64,000 nt of DNA from Buxus sempervirens (taxonomy: Eukaryota; Streptophyta; Magnoliopsida; Buxales; Buxaceae): the NCBI GenBank assembly GCA_947561395.2, contig OX387182.1, positions 44,137,949 to 44,201,948 of the forward strand, given 5' to 3'. Of this stretch, positions 10,782 through 23,418 are shown piece after piece (position 1 is the stretch's first letter; each line of letters begins with the position of its first letter). The translations under genes and the position numbers were made by a program. The notes under the pieces were generated by a model. The model was not told the DNA's origin, made no database searches, and saw only the letters and a list, made by a program, of their open reading frames with translations.

Positions 10782-13700
10782 TCAGTTTTGAGAGCATACT
10801 CCTAGGGATTTCCTAAGAGTTTCAAATCTGTTCTGATCTAAAGGTTTAGTGAAAATATCAGCTAACTGTTTTTCAGTAGATATATATTCAATCATAACAG
10901 TTTTGTCTTCAATTAACTCTCTTATAAAGTGATGCCTGATGTCTATATGTTTAGTCCTTGAGTGTTGAACAGGATTTTTGGAAATGTTTATGGCACTTTG
11001 ATTGTCACAGAAGAGAATCATTTGGTCCTGATCTAAACCATAGTCAGATAACATTTGTTTCATCCAAATTAGTTGAGTACAACTGCTTCCTGCAGCAATG
11101 TACTCTGCTTCAGCTGTACTCAGTGAAACTGAGTTTTGCTTTTTGCTTAACCAAGCAATGAGGTTATTACTCATATAAAAGCAACCACCACCCAGCCCAA
11201 TCAGCATCAGTGTATCCAGTAAGATATGGGTTAGTCTCTTTGGAGAACCAAATTCCCAGATCAACAGTTCCATTAACACACTTTATAATCCTTTTCACAG
11301 CATTTAGATGAGATTCTTTAGGATTAGCCTGATATCTTGCACAAACTCCAACACTAAAACTTATATCAGGTCTACTTGCTGTTAAGTACAAAAGACTTCC
11401 AATCATTCCTCTGTACAAGGTAGGATCTATATCCTTCCAAATTCATCTTTTTCAAGCTTTAAGCCAGTACTCATAGGAGTCCTAGCATGTTTTGCATGAG
11501 TTAAACTGAATCTCTTGACTAGATTTCTTGCATATTTTGCTTGAGAGAAAAATATCCCTTGTTGAGATTGATAAATCTGAAGTCCTAAGAAAAAATTCAG
11601 TTCACCCATTATACTCATCTCAAATTTACTCTTCATTAAGTCTCCAAAGGAGTGAGCATGTTTTTCAGAAGTAGATCCAAACATTATGTCATCAACATAG
11701 ATTTGAGCAATCAAAATATGCTTGGACTCTCTTTGAATAAAAAGAGTTTTATCTACATTTCCTCTCATAAAACCAGATTCAAGTAAGAAAGAGGTGAGTC
11801 TCTCATACCAAGCTCTAGGAGCTTGTTTGAGTCCATACAAAGCCTTGTTCAGCTTATAAACATGTTTAGGATGATTTGAGTTCTCAAATCCTTTAGGTTG
11901 CTCTACATAAACCTCTTCATTCAGATATCCATTCAAGAATGTACTCTTAACATCCATTTGAAACAGTTTAAACTTCAAATAGCATGCAATAGACAAAAGT
12001 AATCTGATTGACTCTAACCTAGCTACAGGAGCAAAGGTTTCATCAAAATCTATTCCTTCTACTTGAGTGTATCCCTGAGCAACAAGCCTAGCTTTATTTC
12101 TGGTTACAACCCCATTTTCATCAGATTTGTTCTTAAAAATCCATTTGGTTCCTATCACATTCAGATTAGAGGGTCTTTCAACCAATTCCCATACATTATT
12201 TCTAGTAAATTGGTTTAGTTCTTCATGCATAGCATTTAACCAAGATTCATCTAACAAGGCATCTTTATAAGATTTTGGCTCAAATTGAGATAGATAAGAA
12301 GAAAATCTTACCTCATTATGTAATTGATGTCTTGTTCTTACTCCATCTGAAATATTTCCAACAATTTGCTCAGTTGGGTGATCTTTGAGAGTTTTTGTCA
12401 GAGGAACAATTTCATTACTTGAGAAAGCATCTCTGACTTCATCCTCTTCATCTACAACCTGCAAAAATTCACAGTCAATTCCTTCATCATCTATTAACAC
12501 ATTAATAGACTCCATTACAACAGATTTTTGCAAGTTAAAAACTCTGTATGCTCTACTTGAAGAAGAATATCCTAGAAAAATTCCTTCATCACTTCTAGAA
12601 TAAAATTTTCCTAGATTTTCTCTATCCCTTAAGATATAACATTTACTTTCAAAAACTCTAAAATATTTCAAGTTTGGCTGTTTTCCTTTCCAGATTTCAT
12701 AAGGAGTTTGTTTCCACCCAGATCTGACATAAACTCTGTTACTTATATAACAGGCAGTATTTATAGCTTCAGCCCAGAATTTTGTTGACACTTTCTTGGC
12801 TATCATCATCGTTCTAGCCATCTCTTGCAAAACTCTATTCTTCCTTTCCACAACTCCATTTTGCTGTGGAGTCTTAGGAGCAGAAAATTCATGTTTAATT
12901 CCTTGTTCTTCACAGAACTTGGAAAACATCTGATTTTCAAATTCTGTCCCATGATCAGATCTTATTCTAAAAATCCTCCCTATTTGCAAGTTCTTTTCAA
13001 CTTGAATTTGACAGCACAATTGTTTAAAGCAATCAAAACATTCAAATTTTTCTCTTAGAAAATTTACCCAGGTGTATCTACTGTAGTCATCTACAGCAAC
13101 AAAGATATACCTCTTTCCTCCAAGACTTTCAGTCTTTGTAGGTCCCATCAAGTCCATATGAATCAGTTCTAATGGTCTAGAGGTTCCTACAATGTTGGTT
13201 TTCTTGTGTGTGGCTTTGATTTGCTTTCCTTGATTGCAAGGACCACACATTCCTTTCTTTTTATTGTTCCCAAACTTGGGAATTCCTCTAACCAGTTCAG
13301 ATTTAGAGATTTTTGACAAATCTCTATAGTTAATGTGACCAAGTCTTCTATGCCACAAATCAATTTCATTGCATACAGAAGATTTTAAAGATTTTTCATT
13401 GTTTCCAATGATTCCATAACAATTGTCACTTGTTCTTACACCTATAAGAACAATTCTACTAGAATTATCCAAAATTTTACATTCTTTTCTGATAAAATTT
13501 ACAAACAATCTTGAATCACATAACTGGCTAATATTGATTAAGTTTGCCTTCAAACCAGAGACAAATAAAACATTTTTTAGACAAACTCCATTAGGACCAG
13601 TTACTGTTCCTCTACCTTTGACTTGAGAAGTGCTTCCATCACCAAATGTTACACTTCCACCAAAATATTTTTCAAAGGTACTAAACATAGACTTATGTCC

Positions 13701-15714
13701 ATACATATGTCTTGAACAACCACTATCCAAGTACCACATGTTGACATCATGAGCTTTCAAAGTTATATGAACTACATTTGCAACTAAGGAATCTTTTCTA
13801 ACCCAAATCTGTTTTTCATGAGTTTTCTGAGAAGTCCCTTCATCAACAACTTGAGATTTTGAAGGAAGTTGCTTTGACAGATTTGTAACTTCCTTATTTA
13901 ATGATTCAGTCAATTTCAACAAGGAATCAAATCTGTTATATAAATCCAAGGACTGACTTTGATTTACTTTCCTCTTACTGTCAAAACCTCCCTTGGGAAA
14001 ACCATGCAAAACATAACACTTTGGTCTTATATGACCCTTTTTATTGCAATGATGGCACACATGTATGAATCTATATTCAGAAGAATCAAAATTTCCAGAT
14101 TTGATAGTATTTCTAAACTGTACAGATTTAGATTTTTCAGATTTTGAAGATTTACCTGTTGAGCTTACTTCTCCAGCAGAATTTTTCTGTGAGGATTCCT
14201 TATTTTGATTACTTACACTCATTCTCTTTTCAGCAGAATTTGAGCTTTCAGGAACTTCTTTTGAAGTTGGTTCCTCATTAATTTGATGATTTCCTGTAGA
14301 AAAATTTGAAGCATTAGATTGAATTGAATTTGAAACTTTCTCAAGTTCAATAACTTTACCTTGAAGTGCAGAAATCTGAGCTTCCTTTTCTTTTAATTTT
14401 TCAGTTTTTTCAGTCAAAGAAGTTACAAAAAAATTTTCTTTGGCATGTCTTTCAAGTAACTTCTTGTTTATTGAATCTATTTCTGCAAGAGCTTTATTTT
14501 TCTCTGTTTCTGATTCCTTCAATTTTTTACTCAGTTTCTTGACTTTCTTCTGAGCTCTATTGAATTCCTTATAGAGCTGATTGTAGGCTTCTTGTAATTC
14601 TTCATCATCATCTGATAAAGTCTCTTTATTATCTCCTGCAATGCCAAAGATTGAACTACCAGAAGAAGATGAGTAAAAGGAGTTGAAAGTAGTAAAATTA
14701 GCAGAAATATCCTCATCTGATTGTGAAGAATTATCAGTATTACTATCATCCCAAGTAACCTGATAATTTGTCTTTTTCTTTTTATCCTTTGAGGGACAAT
14801 CAGAAGCAACATGTCCAAATCCTCTACATTTATAACATTGAACTTCATCATTCTGAGAAAATTTCTTCTCCTTTCTTAGATCAGAAATTTTCTTATCAGA
14901 TCTCCTATTAGATCTGTCCATGGATGACTGAGGATTAGAATGTCTCTTTTTAAACATTCTCTTAAACTTTTTAGCTAAGAGAACTAATTCATCCATATCT
15001 ACATCAGAATTATCTGATTCTTCATTATTTACAGATTTTAGAGCTATTCCTTTACTCCTTTTTGGAATATTCAGATCTAGCTCACAAGTCTGTAAAGATC
15101 CTACCAGATCTTCAATTCTCATGGTATCTACATCTTTTGCCTCTTGAATGGCAGTAACTTTTGGTCTGAATTTTTCAGGCAAAGATCTCAAGATTTTTCT
15201 AACAACCTTAGATGTAGAGATCTTTTCTCCAAGGTTAAAACTCGAATTAACAATATCTGACAGTCTAGCATAAAATTCATCAAAAGATTCATCATCTTTC
15301 ATGTATAGAGTTTCGAAAGATGTTGTCAGTCTTTGAAGTCTAGACAACTTGACAGCTGATCGAGGTTCCTTCATGAGTAACCTCAAGAATGTCCCAAGCT
15401 TCCTTACCGACTTCACATGAGGAAATTCTCCTGAATTCCTCAACACTAACAGCACAAAATAAGGCATTCATTGCCTTGTTGTTCCATCCACATAGATCAG
15501 ATTCAGCTTTACTCCACTGATCATGAGGTTTAGGTATCACAACACCTCCTTCTGTTGTGATTTTTGGTGGATGATAACCATTACAAACCGAGAGCCAGAC
15601 ACGCTCATCGATAGATTTCAAGTAAGCTCTCATTCTTGCTTTCTAGTAAGAATAATTGTTACCTTCAAATAATGGAGGTCTAAAGGCAGATCCTCCTTCT
15701 TTTCCAAAGTCCAT
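10782..15714 (-). pseudogene. Sirevirus gag-pol (Ty1/copia), disrupted
   Basis: The frame begins at the ATG at 15714-15712 (MDFGKEGG). A TAG at 15645-15643 and a one-base frame change near 15370 break gag. The 1346-residue frame 15467-11427 then runs: gag remainder, zinc knuckle [14 protein letters not shown] (about 14837), a Lys/Glu-rich helical segment, a second CCHC-like [14 protein letters not shown], protease motif [11 protein letters not shown] (near 13730), GAG-pre-integrase LWHRRLGH, and the integrase core with its D, D and E ([26 protein letters not shown]). RT follows, with FETAP-like [11 protein letters not shown] and catalytic YVDD near 11695. A frame change at about 11427 and another near 11200 split RNase H (STAEAEY, CDNQSAI). 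The segment normally between DADWAG and GCF is missing. This copy could not make a full polyprotein. Confidence 0.92.
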
Positions 15715-15756
15715 GCTATAGATCTAGATCACACTTTGTATAGCAATTCAAAGTGA

Positions 15757-15774
15757 ATAGGCTCCGATAACAAT
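15757..15774 (-). promoter_or_regulatory. Primer binding site of the Sirevirus
   Basis: On the minus strand the LTR is followed by ATTGTTATCGGAGCC. This is a diverged form of the initiator-Met tRNA site TGGTATCAGAGC used by copia elements, with mismatches. Confidence 0.6.
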
Positions 15775-16997
15775 TGAAAGAGTAGAGGACTACTCTTAAG
15801 GTCCACGATCTACAACAATTAAAAACTTAATAATGCGGAAACAACACACAGAGATTATACGAGGAAACCTGAATCCAGATCCAGGAAAAACCTCGAGTCT
15901 ATATGAGGCGACTAACCATTAGAAACTCCACTATTGAATGAAAGTCAATTACAAAGGGAAACACACTTAACCTTTACAATTGAACTCACTCAACAGCAAT
16001 CCACAGCTCGAATCCACGAACTGTAGCACAACCTGAATCCACAGGCTGCAAATCACGATCTATCCAGATCCACAGCTCGAATCCACGAACTGTAACACAG
16101 CTTGAATCCACAAGCTGCAAGAGACGATCAATCCAGATCCACAGTTCGAATCCACGAACTGCAACACAGCTTGAATCCACAAGCTGCAATTCACGATCAA
16201 TCCAGATCGTGGCAATCACCTCAGAGTCCACTGAGATGATCCAATGCAATAGGAATCCACCTATGCATCAAACAAGGTCGATCACCAATCCAGGCGATCT
16301 CACGATCAAGTGAAGTTCTGAACCGAAGAAGAATCCTCTATCTTCAATTCCAGGTGATCTCTCTCAGATCTCCCCCTCAATCGATCACCGACTCTCTAAA
16401 GATCAATTGAATGAATCTCGAATACCTCAAGATCCACAACAGATTAATCAAAAGAAAAAAGTCACTTAAACAGAAATACAGCTCGTCTATTTAAAGAAGA
16501 AATCTCAGATCGCGTCGAGCGCTGGTGGCGTCGTGGCGCGATCGGGGTAGACGGCTGGTAGCGAACTCAATCCTGCTCAAATCCAAAATGATCAGTTAAG
16601 GGCGCGCTGCCAGCGTGCTGCTAGCGGGAGGGAACGCAGCATGTGCACAGCTGATTTGTAGACTCTTCACTCTTGCTCTGCGCTTCCAGCGGCGTGTCGG
16701 CATCGCCTTACGAAGCTGGTACGTGTGCTTTACTTTCAAAGTGCTATATCACTTATGCGCTGCCAGCGGAGTGGTAGCGGCGTTCTTCATTGCAGGTGCC
16801 TTTACGAAATGTTCTTCTTTTAGAAGTCTTTACATTTGCTTGAGCTACCAGCGGTGTGGTAGCTGTGTGGCAGCCTCACTTTCCTCTTTACAAAATTCAT
16901 AGAATTTATATTTTAATTCTGCACATCTTGAAGATTATTAGAGGATGTAATTTGTCAAACATTTGCCATATAAGGAGTGTGAGTTTTCACACTTACA
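15775..16997 (-). repeat. Sirevirus 5' LTR (right)
   Basis: 1223 bp, from TGAAAGAGTAGAGG to CACTTACA on the plus strand. On the element strand this is the 5' LTR. Compared with the left LTR I count about twelve substitutions, mostly C/T and G/A, and no length change. Confidence 0.93.
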
Positions 16998-17002
16998 CCC
17001 TG
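16998..17002. repeat. Target-site duplication of the Sirevirus, right copy
   Basis: CCCTG, identical to 6691-6695. Confidence 0.95.
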
Positions 17003-17469
17003 CATGCGGCTAGAGATGATGCCTTTGCCCTTGACCAGAGACGTCAACGCTACCAGTTCTTTATTGGTCAGATGGGCAGCATCTAGTACTGTGGTGAGCT
17101 CTTATTTTATCAGCACATTGGAGGGCCTCAGATTCCTGCCATCCCACCAGATACTACTCCTTCTTTTCCTCCTATGCCTGTTGATCCTGCTTAGTTCCTA
17201 GATTGGATTGAGGCAGAGACATTGTTAGAGGAGGGTTACTATGGTGCCTGGTTCAGATAGGCTTCAGTTGGGTGCCTCATGCCACCCATGCCTGTCCGTG
17301 GTGGAGTCACGGAGATAGGAAGGGTAGTGATCAGAGCCTACGATACGACGATATGCCTTTCCCTCTTTGATCTTCTATTCTTATACTCTATTTTGACTTG
17401 GTATTTTCTGACACCTTCTCTTTTGTTTCAGGAGGCTCAGTTGGCAGAGATCCGATCTGGGTACGCTGA
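17003..17469 (+). pseudogene. PMD gene of E1, middle part
   Basis: This continues the exon broken by the Sirevirus. It encodes residues like ARDDAFALDQRRQRYQFFIG, the region downstream of the PMD core, matching E2 at about 50040-50140. In-frame stops (for example near 17082 and 17190) show decay. An intron (about 17349-17430, with acceptor TTTGTTTCAG) matches that at 50406-50479 in E2. The following exon starts GAGGCTCAGTTGGCAGAG and is cut after GCTGA by the LTR at 17470. Confidence 0.7.
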
Positions 17470-20240
17470 TGTAAAACCCCGGATTTTTCCTAAAATAAAG
17501 TAAATTAAATAAGCCTAAATATTGAGAAGTTAAGATTCAATTTAGGTATTAGAAGAATAATATTATGATCCAAAGAGATATTTAGTAATTAAATAAATAA
17601 ACAATAATTTTGAGTAACTAGGAATTTAAATAGTGGCTTCATTTAAATAGGAAAGAGCAAGGTTGGTTTGGATAAATTGGGAGAGGAAATTAAATATAAA
17701 GGATTAGATAAAATAGGTATTAATCCAAGTACATTATATGGTTAAGATTGATATGAAGAATAAAGAGGAGAATTTTTGGAAAAAGATTCAAAGGTTAAGT
17801 ATGGAATTCCAAGGAAAGGGTATTTTAGTCATTTTCCAATTAGCCAAATTAAGATATTGAGTAAATTAATAATTATTAGACTTGAAATATTTAACTAGAC
17901 TTAATTTGGGTTAGGTTTGGATTTAAATATCAAATTATTGCTTAAAAGAAGGAAAAAGGGTATATTGGTGATTATGGTTGATATGGAGCCTTAAGTTTGA
18001 GGATAAGAGGTAGCCTTAGGGTGTTTTAGTAATATTTTAAAATAAGAAATTTAATTAGCACGAAAATAAATTAAAATAAATCCTTCTCTTATATATAATA
18101 CTTAAAAGAGGAATTAGAAGGAGGGTTAAGATGGGGAGGTTTCCAATTAAGAGTGAGAAGTCTATGTAGAAGGTCTTCTAAACTTAGTAGGACTTCTAAT
18201 TAAGAGAGTTTATAAAAGAGGGGGGGGGGGGGGTTCTAGGAAAGGTTTAGGGTTTTTAGCAAGTCCAAAAATAAGGAGGAAAGAGGGGAAAATTCGTGCA
18301 TGGGTTTGGGAGAAAAATAAAGGAAAGAAGAGAGGAGAGAAAAGAGAGGGATGAAAGGAAAAATGGAGGTTCTGTAGAGGTCCGACCAACAGACTTTGAA
18401 CGACGATCCCCGAATATGTAGTCGTTGGATCGTCACAAAATTTGGAGGTTATGCTCTATACATGAGATACTTTAATCTGAACGGTGGAGACTGGATTTGG
18501 ATGAGTCTAAGGTGATGCGAATTAACCTAGAAGTTGGTGGAAAATCAGATTTTGGAAGAAAAAGGAGTTGCAGAGATTGCCGACTAGCTAACTTCGAACG
18601 GTGAGATAGAAAGATCTAACCGTTGGAATGGGCTGCATTTTAGGGTTTTGTTCCACTCATGGAGGGTTTCAAACTGAACGGTGGAGATAGAAATTTGAGA
18701 AGTTTAGAGGGGTCCGGTCGAGCTCCAACAACGGGCACAGAAGAAGTTCTGAAAAATCTGGGTTCATCAAAAAGGCAAGTAGCAAACACTTGAAACTGGG
18801 GAAATTGCATATTTTCTTGTGTTTTTGATGATTGATCATATTGGTTTTTAAATTGGATTTCATTGGAAAAGTTAGATGTTTCTAAAGTTTCGATTTGGTG
18901 ATTTGAATCTCTTTTTAAGAATCAAGAAAAATGTTGTTCATGGGTGGGTTGAATTAGAAAGAAACCATAGTTAAATTTTAATTACCAAGATGTGAGTAGC
19001 ATCGTTTTAAAACCTGGGTTTTCGTATTTATTCGTGAGTTTATTCTGGATGCATGTGTGGTTTCTGGAAGAAGTTCGTCTGAGCATGAGTTTCTTTAGAA
19101 CTGAATGATGATAAATAAAAATGTGTTGGAATAATTTCAAAAGTAGTTCAAATGTCCTCTGGGGATATTAGGAGACTGGGAAAATTGTTACAGAGAGAAA
19201 AAGTCCGGCCAGTCGTGTAGATCTGGAAATAACAGAGAGTCAAAAATCCAGATTTGTATCCGCCGAGTTGGCGCTAACTGGCGCCAACTGGAGGTAGTGG
19301 GCGCAAGGAGTTGATTTCTATCCGCTAAGCTCGTGCCTAGTTCGCGCGGACTTAAAATTATATCCGCTTATTTCGCGCGAAGCGTGCGCGAAGTTCACGC
19401 TTATCTTGTGCCCACTCGATATTAAGTAAGCGCATACTAATTTTTTAAATAAGCGGCCTATCCGCCGACCTCGCGCCTAGCGCAGGAGGTCAGCGCATGG
19501 TCCTAAATTTTTCCGAAATAGAAATTTGACCCAATTAAGCTGGTTTTGATGATTCTAAGGGTTCAAGCACTTGACTAATGATTTGTTTAGGACTTTAAAA
19601 ACATTATTCCATATTAAATTTCCTTTGAGAATATAAGTGGAAATTCTGGAAAATTTTAGAAGCATCCAAGATTATTTCGAAAGGGCTAATGATAGATGAT
19701 CTCATTGTACCTAACCCTAGGAGTCCCTGAGTTAGATTCCTGTTATTATATACTGTACTTGGATGCGAATTTATTTCATCTGATTTTTACTTGATTGTAA
19801 GTTTCTGAAATGTATTGTAAAGAATTCTTTTGGTGTGAGTAAAGGGTTTTATTACAAATGAACATGTGTTGTGAATTGTGAAAAATTGTTGGAGGTACAT
19901 GAGGTACTGGTTTTGGTCCAGAAGGACGTGTGGTGAACTGGTTGAGTTATAATGATGTTGAACGTGTTGTTTTGCTTTGAAGTCAGAGTTGTGTTTTACG
20001 TTGGTTTACTGTTTTGGTTTAACTTGTCCTGGATCCATGTCTAAGCTTAGTAATGTGATGGTATTGTTTATTGATGTAATTGCATGGCCTTGTGTGTTGC
20101 CACGACCAGTGTAGAGTAGCCAGAAACCCTGAGTAGGCCTGGTTGTCAATGTAGAAACCCGGGGAGTAGGCCTGCATTGGATGACGAAACCCTGAGTAGG
20201 CCGTCATTTCAGAGTGTCCGAAACCCTGAATAGAGCATGT
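17470..20240 (+). repeat. Chromovirus-like (Tekay-type) LTR, probably solo or truncated
   Basis: The stretch starts TGTAAAACCCCGGATTTTTCC, a start common in plant chromovirus LTRs, inside the PMD exon. A TATAAAAG box at 18211-18218 runs into 14 G (18220-18233). GC-rich motif copies (ATCCGC, GCGCGAA, CGCGCC) lie at 19255-19500, and four units containing GAAACCCTGAGTAGGCC at 20124-20245. No internal domains are present. The right end is uncertain: no copy of the left pentamer GCTGA is visible and the PMD exons expected between 17470 and 20240 are missing, so a deletion probably accompanied or followed the insertion. Confidence 0.5.
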
Positions 20241-20245
20241 TTTCG
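20124..20245 (+). repeat. Short tandem repeats GAAACCCTGAGTAGGCC
   Basis: Four imperfect units of about 35-38 bp sharing GAAACCCTGAGTAGGCC, near the right end of the chromovirus-like LTR. Confidence 0.6.
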
Positions 20246-20309
20246 AGCGCCGGCAGCCTTCAGGCAGTGGTCGAGGCAGGGGACGTGGTCGTGGCCGCCA
20301 GGGTGGACC
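20241..20309 (+). pseudogene. PMD gene of E1, last exon remnant
   Basis: It encodes a Gly/Arg run (GRGRGRG-like) ending GGPV-stop at about 20307-20309. E2 has the same Gly/Arg tail at about 51580-51620. Both copies share the 3' flank TGTATATAAAAGA. The coiled-coil and acidic exons between 17469 and here are lost in this copy. Confidence 0.6.
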
Positions 20310-20524
20310 TGTATAGACAGATTAGATTAGGATATCCCATGTACTTGTATTTTGACAAAATGATGTACACTTTCATGTATATAAAAGATTTTGATTCATT
20401 TTTCTTCATATATGCTCTCTTCTTTTTCATTTCTTGCTTCCATTGCATGATACATGTTTAAACAGGGACCGGTGAAACTCGGGAAAGCATTAAAATTGAA
20501 ATTTCCCATTTTTTTGCATTTTTT

Positions 20525-20695
20525 CCAACAAAACCATATTTATATTACGAGCAAGCTGTGCCTGTAATGTTAATGCGAGCGCACTTTGCCCGTAAAGTTT
20601 TTACAGTCACAGTGTGTCCGCACTCTTTATACGGGCACGCTACGCTCGTATTATAAATGCGGATTTTATTGCCTTTTATAATTTTCTATATAAAC
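20525..20695 (+). promoter_or_regulatory. Probable promoter of the E1 DUF7745 gene
   Basis: Motifs of the TACGGGC/GCCCGTA type (TTGCCCGTAAAG, ATACGGGCACG and variants) cluster at 20540-20655. CTATATAAAC follows at about 20686 and the gene's ATG is at 20786. The same motif type lies upstream of the TATA box in the E1 LTR (34505-34620). Confidence 0.55.
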
Positions 20696-20785
20696 TCATG
20701 GGGAACGTCATTGTGACGTTTTTAAAAGTTTGAAAACTCCCTGAGCCTTCCGTTTTCTGCTTTCCTTGGCTTCTTTGGTGCTTCC

Positions 20786-22453
20786 ATGGCTTCCCTCGCC
20801 CGTTCTCTTCTACCCATGAATCTCCTCCTACAAGACAACCTGTTAGATCAAAACCTCCTAATCATACCAGGTACAATGTTGTAGATTCCTTCTATGATAA
20901 GTGGGTTAACTCCATGACCCTTGATGAGGAAATTCATTAGGATTCCATTCACTTAGGCCATATCCTACACATTCTTAAAATTCCCTTTAAGTGGGAAATC
21001 ATTGAAGCTTTGATTGGGCACTGGGTACCTGAATTAAATCTCTTCCGTTTTGATGACAAAGAGATGACCCCTACCATTGAAGAAGTTGAAACCATCCTTA
21101 GTCTAAGGTTTTCTGAAAAAGTTGTGAACCGCCCCTAAAGCCTAGCTACAAAAAGGAGGCATCCACCTTCTTGGGTATAGGGAAGAAGGACTTAGGAAAT
21201 TCTGACACACTGCTGACCTTGTCCAAGACCTTTTTGATTGAAAAACTTCTAAGGGGTGAGGACAAGGATGCCCGGTTTAATGCTTTGACTTTGATAGTGG
21301 TCAACCAGTTGCTCTTTCCACGGGGTGATGACCAGGTTCACTTGGCTCTTATCTCAATTATCTACCAGGTTAGGGAACATAAGAGATTGGCCATTATGAT
21401 CTTGGTAGAGATATACCAGGCCCTGACTGACTGCTATTTCAGAAAGAAGAAACGCTTCCTTGCATGTGCCCGTATCCTACAGGTAAAAAAGAAATATATT
21501 TTTTTCTTTTTTCTTTTTTTTTCTTTTGAAATAAATTAAAATACTCCCCTTTTCTGCAGCTTTGGTTGCTTGACCACCTGAATCAGGTTGAAGAGATAAC
21601 TCGCCGCTTCTTTCCAAGATTGAAAGTTCCTGTTTTGATGAGCAATAGGGGGTATCCTAACATCCAAGGCGGCAAGCAGGGCTGGTTCACTTTCTTGGGT
21701 ACTCTCTAGGATGATCAGGTGAGATGGCCTGGCACTTATCAGCCCAATTAAGAGACAGTGATCAACTTTAGAGATAGGAACTTTCTGGTCCTAGCAGGCT
21801 TGAAATTTGCTATTCTCTATCTTCCTTTAAGGGTTCTTCTGCAGTTTAGAGTTACCCAGGGGATCATGATCCCAACTGGATATGAGAGCTTCCTAGGGCC
21901 ACTTACACCAGCCACCATGGGGCTAAATGCTCGGTTAATGAATGAGTGGTCCTATGTTCGCTTTCTGCGGGGTCCAGTCTTTTCTGAATCCCATGTGAAG
22001 GACTATCATTTCTGGATCAAAGAACAGGTGCAGAGTCATGCCCCAGTACCAGAGGATCCTCCTGCAGTTCTTCCCTCTACTTATGAAGACATCCTGGAAT
22101 CTGAAAGGGCCACCCACAAGCGGCTTCAACAAATATGGGTAAGAGAAGCCCAAGAACTCAGGATAAAAAGTATTGATCTGGAGAGGCAACTTGAAGAGCA
22201 GAGGTCTTGCCGCATTGCTATGGAGAAGAAACTTAAAGAACAAAGACAGGCTCGTCGCTTTGAAGTCCGAGCAATGTAGAAGAAATATCAGGATTCCTTG
22301 GCTGACATTAGGGCATTGAAGATCAAGCAATCACTTTTAGATGAAGTCATCTCCTTTTTGAGAGATCCTGATGCAGAGGGAGCTTCTAGAATCATTGCAA
22401 CTTAGGCGGCTCGGATTAGGGAGCTTGAGGAGCAGTTAGGGAATAGGGATTAG
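20786..22453 (+). pseudogene. DUF7745-like gene of E1 (antisense to the element)
   Basis: Exon 1 is 20786-21482, the intron 21483-21559 (GTAAAA...TGCAG) and exon 2 21560-22453. The product resembles the plant DUF7745 family: an N-terminal region with LSLRFSEK-like strands, then FNALTLIVVNQLLFPRG and VEIYQALTDCYF before the intron. After it come LYLPLRVLLQFRVTQGI and a C-terminal coiled coil (LERQLEEQRSC). A frame change near 20870, a TAG near 20940, a TAG near 21709 and TAGs at 22277-22279 and about 22404 disable it. The family has no known reaction. It sits 480 bp downstream of the PMD gene and is transcribed against the element. Confidence 0.78.
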
Positions 22454-23418
22454 ATTCTTTTTTTCGTTTCTCTTTTTTTTTTCTTTCTTTTTTTTTCATA
22501 CTTTTATACAAAAGCAAACTCCACTAGTGGAAAGACAAAGAATTTAATTCAAAAATAGGTTTTATATTATTGGCCTCAGAATTCTCAGATGCTTGTAAAA
22601 ACAGAAGTTTTATGAAAAGTATTTGATTTCTCATCACTGGCCAAAGTATAGTTTTTTTTTTGAAAGCTGATCCAAAACACTTAATCACATATAATTAAAA
22701 GAATTAAAATCAGGTTGAATAATGAAAAGGGTAATCCAAGCAATAGGGAGGGACCAAATCTGTCTATCCTGTGACCTTTAGAATCATCCCCAAATGACTT
22801 CACCTCCATGACTGACCCTGCTAATCTGCTCAGTTTCTAGTACTCATGATAACTTCAAACTTGAACCACATGATCAACTCAACCTTTGATTCTTCTTTTT
22901 TTCTCTTTTTTTTCTATTTTTTCTTTTGCCCATATTGCCCCTAGCGCCAATTATGGTTTTTACTAAGGCTGGCTTCTACATTCCATCATCACCAATCTTA
23001 CTCTAAAAGTTGAATGAATATACTAAAATCACCGAGGGCTTAAGAATAGGACGAAACAAAGGCTAAGCTCGGTTTATGAAAGAAAAGGTATTAAAGGCTC
23101 AAAAATTTCTAAGTGTAGAAATAGGTCGACCGGACTTACAGTCGTAATGAGTTTGATCCCATTCCCCAAAGTGTATTCTTTTATTTCCTTTTTGTACTTG
23201 GCTTTCATTTGCCCTTACTTTGTTTTTCTTTTTTCTTTGCTTTTTTTTTTCTTTGTGCCCCAATTGGCTTTGCCCCTATTGGTTTTGCCCCATTTTAAGA
23301 CTGTAAGTCCAGTTTAGGTTTATCAAAAAGACAAACATGCTCGAATTGGCTTGAGTAGGGATGAAAATTTTGGGAAATAAAGAAAAATTGCCTTAGATCA
23401 TTTCCTAGTAACATTCAA
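22454..23418. other. E1 spacer between the DUF7745 gene and integrase
   Basis: Pyrimidine-rich runs (TTTTCTTTTTT) occur around 22465-22500, 22890-22930 and 23220-23260. The first 245 bp align with the downstream flank of the E2 gene (53722-54021), including CACATATAATTAAA, so the gene and this flank moved together. GTTTCGTCCTATTCTTAAGC on the minus strand near 23050 marks the Tat post-integrase region. I see no gene here. Confidence 0.6.

Larger units (their letters stand above)
6696..16997 (-). mobile_element. Sirevirus-type Ty1/copia element, full length, minus strand
   Basis: Two 1223-bp LTRs flank a minus-strand gag-pol and an extra 3' ORF, and a perfect 5-bp TSD surrounds the whole. The G-rich polypurine tract, LTRs above 1 kb and an additional ORF downstream of pol are Sirevirus traits. 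By eye the two LTRs differ at about a dozen positions (about 1%), which suggests a fairly recent insertion, later than E1. The gag-pol frame is nevertheless disabled by a nonsense codon, at least two frameshifts and a small deletion in RNase H. Confidence 0.93.

Noticed and set aside
13187-14851. Additional minus- and plus-strand frames inside Sirevirus pol
   Set aside because: They overlap the long gag-pol frame in other phases and show no domain of their own.
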